Positions 60,837 to 64,000 of a stretch of 64,000 bases of DNA are shown piece after piece. The DNA is from Musa acuminata AAA Group. Lineage: Eukaryota > Streptophyta > Magnoliopsida > Zingiberales > Musaceae. The position numbers were made by a program, and so were the translations under genes. The notes beneath the pieces are model-generated. The model did no database searches. It was given only the letters and a program-made list of their open reading frames with translations, and was not told the origin of the DNA. The stretch covers positions 16,773,501-16,837,500 of the forward strand of contig NC_088354.1 in assembly GCF_036884655.1 (NCBI RefSeq), given 5' to 3'. Position 1 is the stretch's first letter; every line of letters begins with the position of its first letter.

Positions 60837-62558
60837 TGGGTTCAAATCTCTAATAAGGGTTGATCTAACTTTCAAAATAAAACTATGGAGATTATATTTT
60901 AATAAAAAATTTATTGGTTCCAAAAACATAAAGGGTAAATCAAACAACCAATCACAAAGAATAAGAGAGTAACTTAAGTGAATTCCTTCGGAGAAATAGA
61001 GGTTCATCAAAATGAAGATAGAAAATAAATGATAATAAAATTTCAATAGATAAAGACCACAGAGAGGATGAAAAATATGTAACACAAATAATCATAAAGA
61101 GAAGAATCATTGTAACAAAAGAAAAGCTTAACGTTACAAATGCAAGAAGTTTGGTGATAGGGTAAAATACTATTATCACTTTTTAGAGAAAAGGGGCATC
61201 TGAACTTGTTTTATGCATGCTAAATTGTTCAAGAATAAAAGAATGGACTATGGCACATGGTTAGTGTTAGTAGGAACCATACGATTAGTTTGATGTAAAC
61301 TCATTATTATCGATTTAAAAGTTTTCAACACCCACAATCTCCATGCCTCCAATCCGAGCTCACAAAGTTGAGATAACTACCATAAGAAACTTCAAACAAG
61401 AAAAAATAGAGGATTTCGAGTGAAGACCAAACCTTTAAGGTGCTCGGGAAAGGATTGATCATGGTCAAGAAGCATGCACGCTAGAGACTAAATGGGTTTC
61501 AATCTCTATTTCCCTCTCCATCGAGGTATTTATAAGGGTCAATTTAATTGAACATTGGGTAAATTAGCTAGCTTAGTGAGACTCTGGTTCCCATTGGTGA
61601 CTATGTATTTACAAAATACTGTCTCAGTTCATCATATTTGATTAGATCTTGGATGTGATTAGATTCCAAAGGAGGAACCAAATATGGACAATAGTAAAAG
61701 GATTTCATTCTTAAACAAAAATCTAATATTGGATTAACTTCGAAGCCTCCCATGATTGTCTAGGTTCCATTCATGAAATCTTCCTTGTTTGAATGACATC
61801 TTCAATCCCTTAATTTTCTATCAAAGATTTACAAAATCAATTGGCGAAAAATCTATTATTTTTGGCTAATTGAGACTTGACATATGAAATTAAATTAGCA
61901 CCTATTGGACATCTCATGTCAATGGATCGGAGTTGATGAAGAACTTTACATTAGTAGATCATCTAAATGAAATATTCCCTTATTAACTAACCAATGGTTA
62001 TAAGAACAACAATATATAAAACAATTTTCTAAGATATGTTTTCATTCCAAACTTATTAAACAGATACTTACAGGTTTTAAATACCTATAGATTCATACTA
62101 CCATGATCGATGGAGGAGTTTTGTTAGATAAACTTGACACAGTCTTTTGCATGAAGTGGGATATGATATACATGCGTCTACGATTCTGAAGGTTACAAGG
62201 AACTCCAATTCCAAGTAGGTCATTCAACCAACCGACCTGGTGCTGCAACTGCTTCCACAAGAAGCCAATTTAATTTTACCTTAACCTCTACCTTAACATG
62301 AAGCACACTTCAAGTGATGAGTCCGACCTTGCACGAACAATTGCAAGGAATAGACAACCACCTTGTGAAATGTATGCCTAAAGCTAGATCTTGCCCTAAC
62401 TTGACTATGCCCTAAGATAACTATTTCATGTTGATTGAATATTCGAGATATCTTTAACATGGTCTCATCTTCTAAATGTCCTCAAATCGACCTTAAGTTG
62501 ACAACAACTGTGCATTCTAATCACATCGTGTCTTTGAGGCAGCTGAAGCTTCACTTGA
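60837..62558. other. Unit spacer of unit 5, AT-rich
   Basis: Copy of 53739-55460, nearly identical to it. No gene recognised. Confidence 0.6.
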
Positions 62559-62597
62559 CCAGATGGGTTACTACCTAACCTGCTCATCTCAGAAGCT

Positions 62598-62888
62598 TCA
62601 TGTAAGATCTTCAAATTCACACATCCTTAAGTACTTCAGACGGTGTTGATGATTCAAAGCTTGCTCGCTCAGTGTATCATTAGAATTAAAATGCACTAAA
62701 ACGAAGAAGCTGGAATCGGAAGGACAAGTGCAATAATATTTCTTGACTACTCTAATTTTAGTTCCAATTACGATGTCCTTTAAATATTCTGCTTTGAATT
62801 GGACGTGTTTAATGATCTTCCCATCGTAAAACAATGCTCTCAATGCTGTCATCCAGCGAAGGACGCACTTGCTCTGACCACTCACCAC
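62598..62888 (-). other. Conserved unidentified ORF or TPD1 3' UTR, copy 4
   Basis: 96 codons, identical in translation to the copy at 55500-55790. Family unknown. Confidence 0.3.
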
Positions 62889-63011
62889 AGCAAAAGGTGC
62901 GTTAGTGCACTATCAAAGAAGCGGAAATTAAAAGCGTATATTTCAGCCATATCTACCAACAATAACTCCAAAATTGAGTGTCTGGTAATGAAAGCAGGTG
63001 AAGGTAGAGGT

Positions 63012-63571
63012 TTAGGCTGAGGGGACGCAGGTGGCGCTGGAAACAGCCATGGGGTAAGAGAAGGAGTTGGCGTACTGGAAAGAGATGGTTTCGCCCGGGC
63101 GGAGGGGGCGGCCGTCGTTGAGGAGGCAGTCGTTGATGCTGAGGCGGCGGAAGATGCTGGGGTTGATTTGGCGAGCGCTGCTAAACTTGCCGCAGCTTAG
63201 GTGGATTTGGCCCATGGCACACCCGTCTTTCAACGGGCAAAGATTCTGCACATTCACCGTGTACGTTGGGATCCCACTGGGCAGCGGCGGCGTCGCGTCT
63301 TGGTGCAACACGATGTCATCCATGCTGCACTGGTTTCCTATCCGATTTGTCGATTTGGAGGAAGAGGAGGAGGACGAAGACGTCACCGTTGCACGCAAAC
63401 CACTAACACACATCAAGGTTGTACCTGATACAAGAAAATATGTATCATAATCTAAATAAGTATATAGGGATTTGAGTACGTGTGATTCTAATGTTTGGTT
63501 TCACGCGTACCGAAGGTAAGCAGAAGGATTAGCGCTATAACAGTTCTCATCCTCAGCTGCTCCGGCGACAT
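63012..63571 (-). CDS. TPD1-like: TPD1-like secreted Cys-rich peptide, copy 4 (short intron)
   Basis: Exon 1 is 63571-63511 and exon 2 is 63424-63012; the intron is 86 bp. As far as I can compare by eye the exons are identical to copy 3, including Ser at 110. The predicted protein is 157 residues with signal peptide, Ser run 36-43 and the six-Cys TPD1 domain. It lies 7098 bp from copy 3, the closest spacing in the array. Same inferred role as the other copies. Confidence 0.87.
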
Positions 63572-64000
63572 GCACCCTAACCCTTAGCTTCTTCTTCTTC
63601 TTCTTCCTCTTGATCCTTCGTTCGTATAAATGTGTAGTATGTGAAGGAAGTATTTAAATGTGAGTAATAACATAGAAAAACAAGCATAATGGGCAATATC
63701 TACTTGATTTGAACTGCACGTAATGTTTCAACGGAGGAAATAGAAAATCATCACACCCTTTCCTTAGAGATGTAATTATAATAGGTAAATAAATAAATTA
63801 TCAATTTAAAAAAGGAAAATATCTTAATTAAATTTTTGGGTGAGTAATTCGATCAACATTTCCATAATTTAGTCCAACCGATCGCAAATAAAATAAAGCA
63901 AGAGTGAAGAGGAAAAACTTGTCCATCACATCTCTGATTGGGTAAATTATCGCCTCCGATGCCTCTTGACTTAATCTACCATAAAGGCCTCAAATAACAA
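63572..64000. other. Upstream region of TPD1-like copy 4, cut by window end
   Basis: Copy of 7978-8408 with the purine-rich leader and TTTAAATA box on the minus strand (about 63651-63658). The array may continue beyond the window. Confidence 0.5.

Overview
The window is repeat-rich nuclear DNA from a plant. Transposon families are typical of plants (Met-primed Copia elements, a Ty3/Gypsy element, Sirevirus-like LTRs, LARD-like and TR-GAG-like non-autonomous elements), and the only convincing host gene is a TPD1/TDL1-type secreted anther peptide. A monocot, perhaps a Zingiberales (banana-type) genome, is my guess from the overall flavour of the repeats; nothing here proves it. I saw no tRNA, rRNA, CRISPR or prokaryotic feature.

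The main architecture is a tandem segmental duplication. Each unit reads: Gypsy leader/LTR-like DNA, a solo Sirevirus-type LTR inserted in the Gypsy (GATTC target-site duplication), decayed Gypsy gag, duplicated protease, RT and RNase H (integrase missing), then about 4 kb of host DNA with one two-exon TPD1-like gene on the minus strand. Five units can be traced. Unit 1 is about 1-8800. Unit 2 is 8806-9748 plus 17119-26040. Unit 3 is 26041-26469, 31036-31214 and 44796-49108, and has lost its TPD1 gene. Unit 4 is 49109-57200. Unit 5 is 57236-64000, with an inverted gag-protease block and no solo LTR. The four TPD1-like genes (7223-7977, 24458-25211, 55914-56473, 63012-63571) all keep intact reading frames and splice sites, although everything around them is broken.

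Younger elements interrupt the units. A 7.37-kb Copia element (9749-17118, TSD CTGAG) has nearly identical LTRs but ruined coding DNA. Two copies of a 4.5-kb LARD-like element lie head to head, 179 bp apart: A, minus strand, 26470-31035; B, plus strand, 31215-44795. Copy B carries two further insertions. One is a 1245-bp element with 24-bp LTR-like ends stacked in tandem with primer-binding-site-like spacers (32983-34227, TSD AGGAA). The other is a 7.8-kb Sirevirus-like TR-GAG element (35323-43135, minus strand, TSD ATATC) with one readable gag gene and no pol. For each of these insertions an uninterrupted paralogous site is present in the same window, so the boundaries are well supported (for copy A the paralogous site differs slightly).

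The most novel-looking object is the 24-bp-LTR element at 32983-34227. The most biologically interesting locus is the TPD1-like array: its copies differ by a shared intron deletion and by four clustered amino-acid changes, and unit 5 is a mosaic of two unit lineages.
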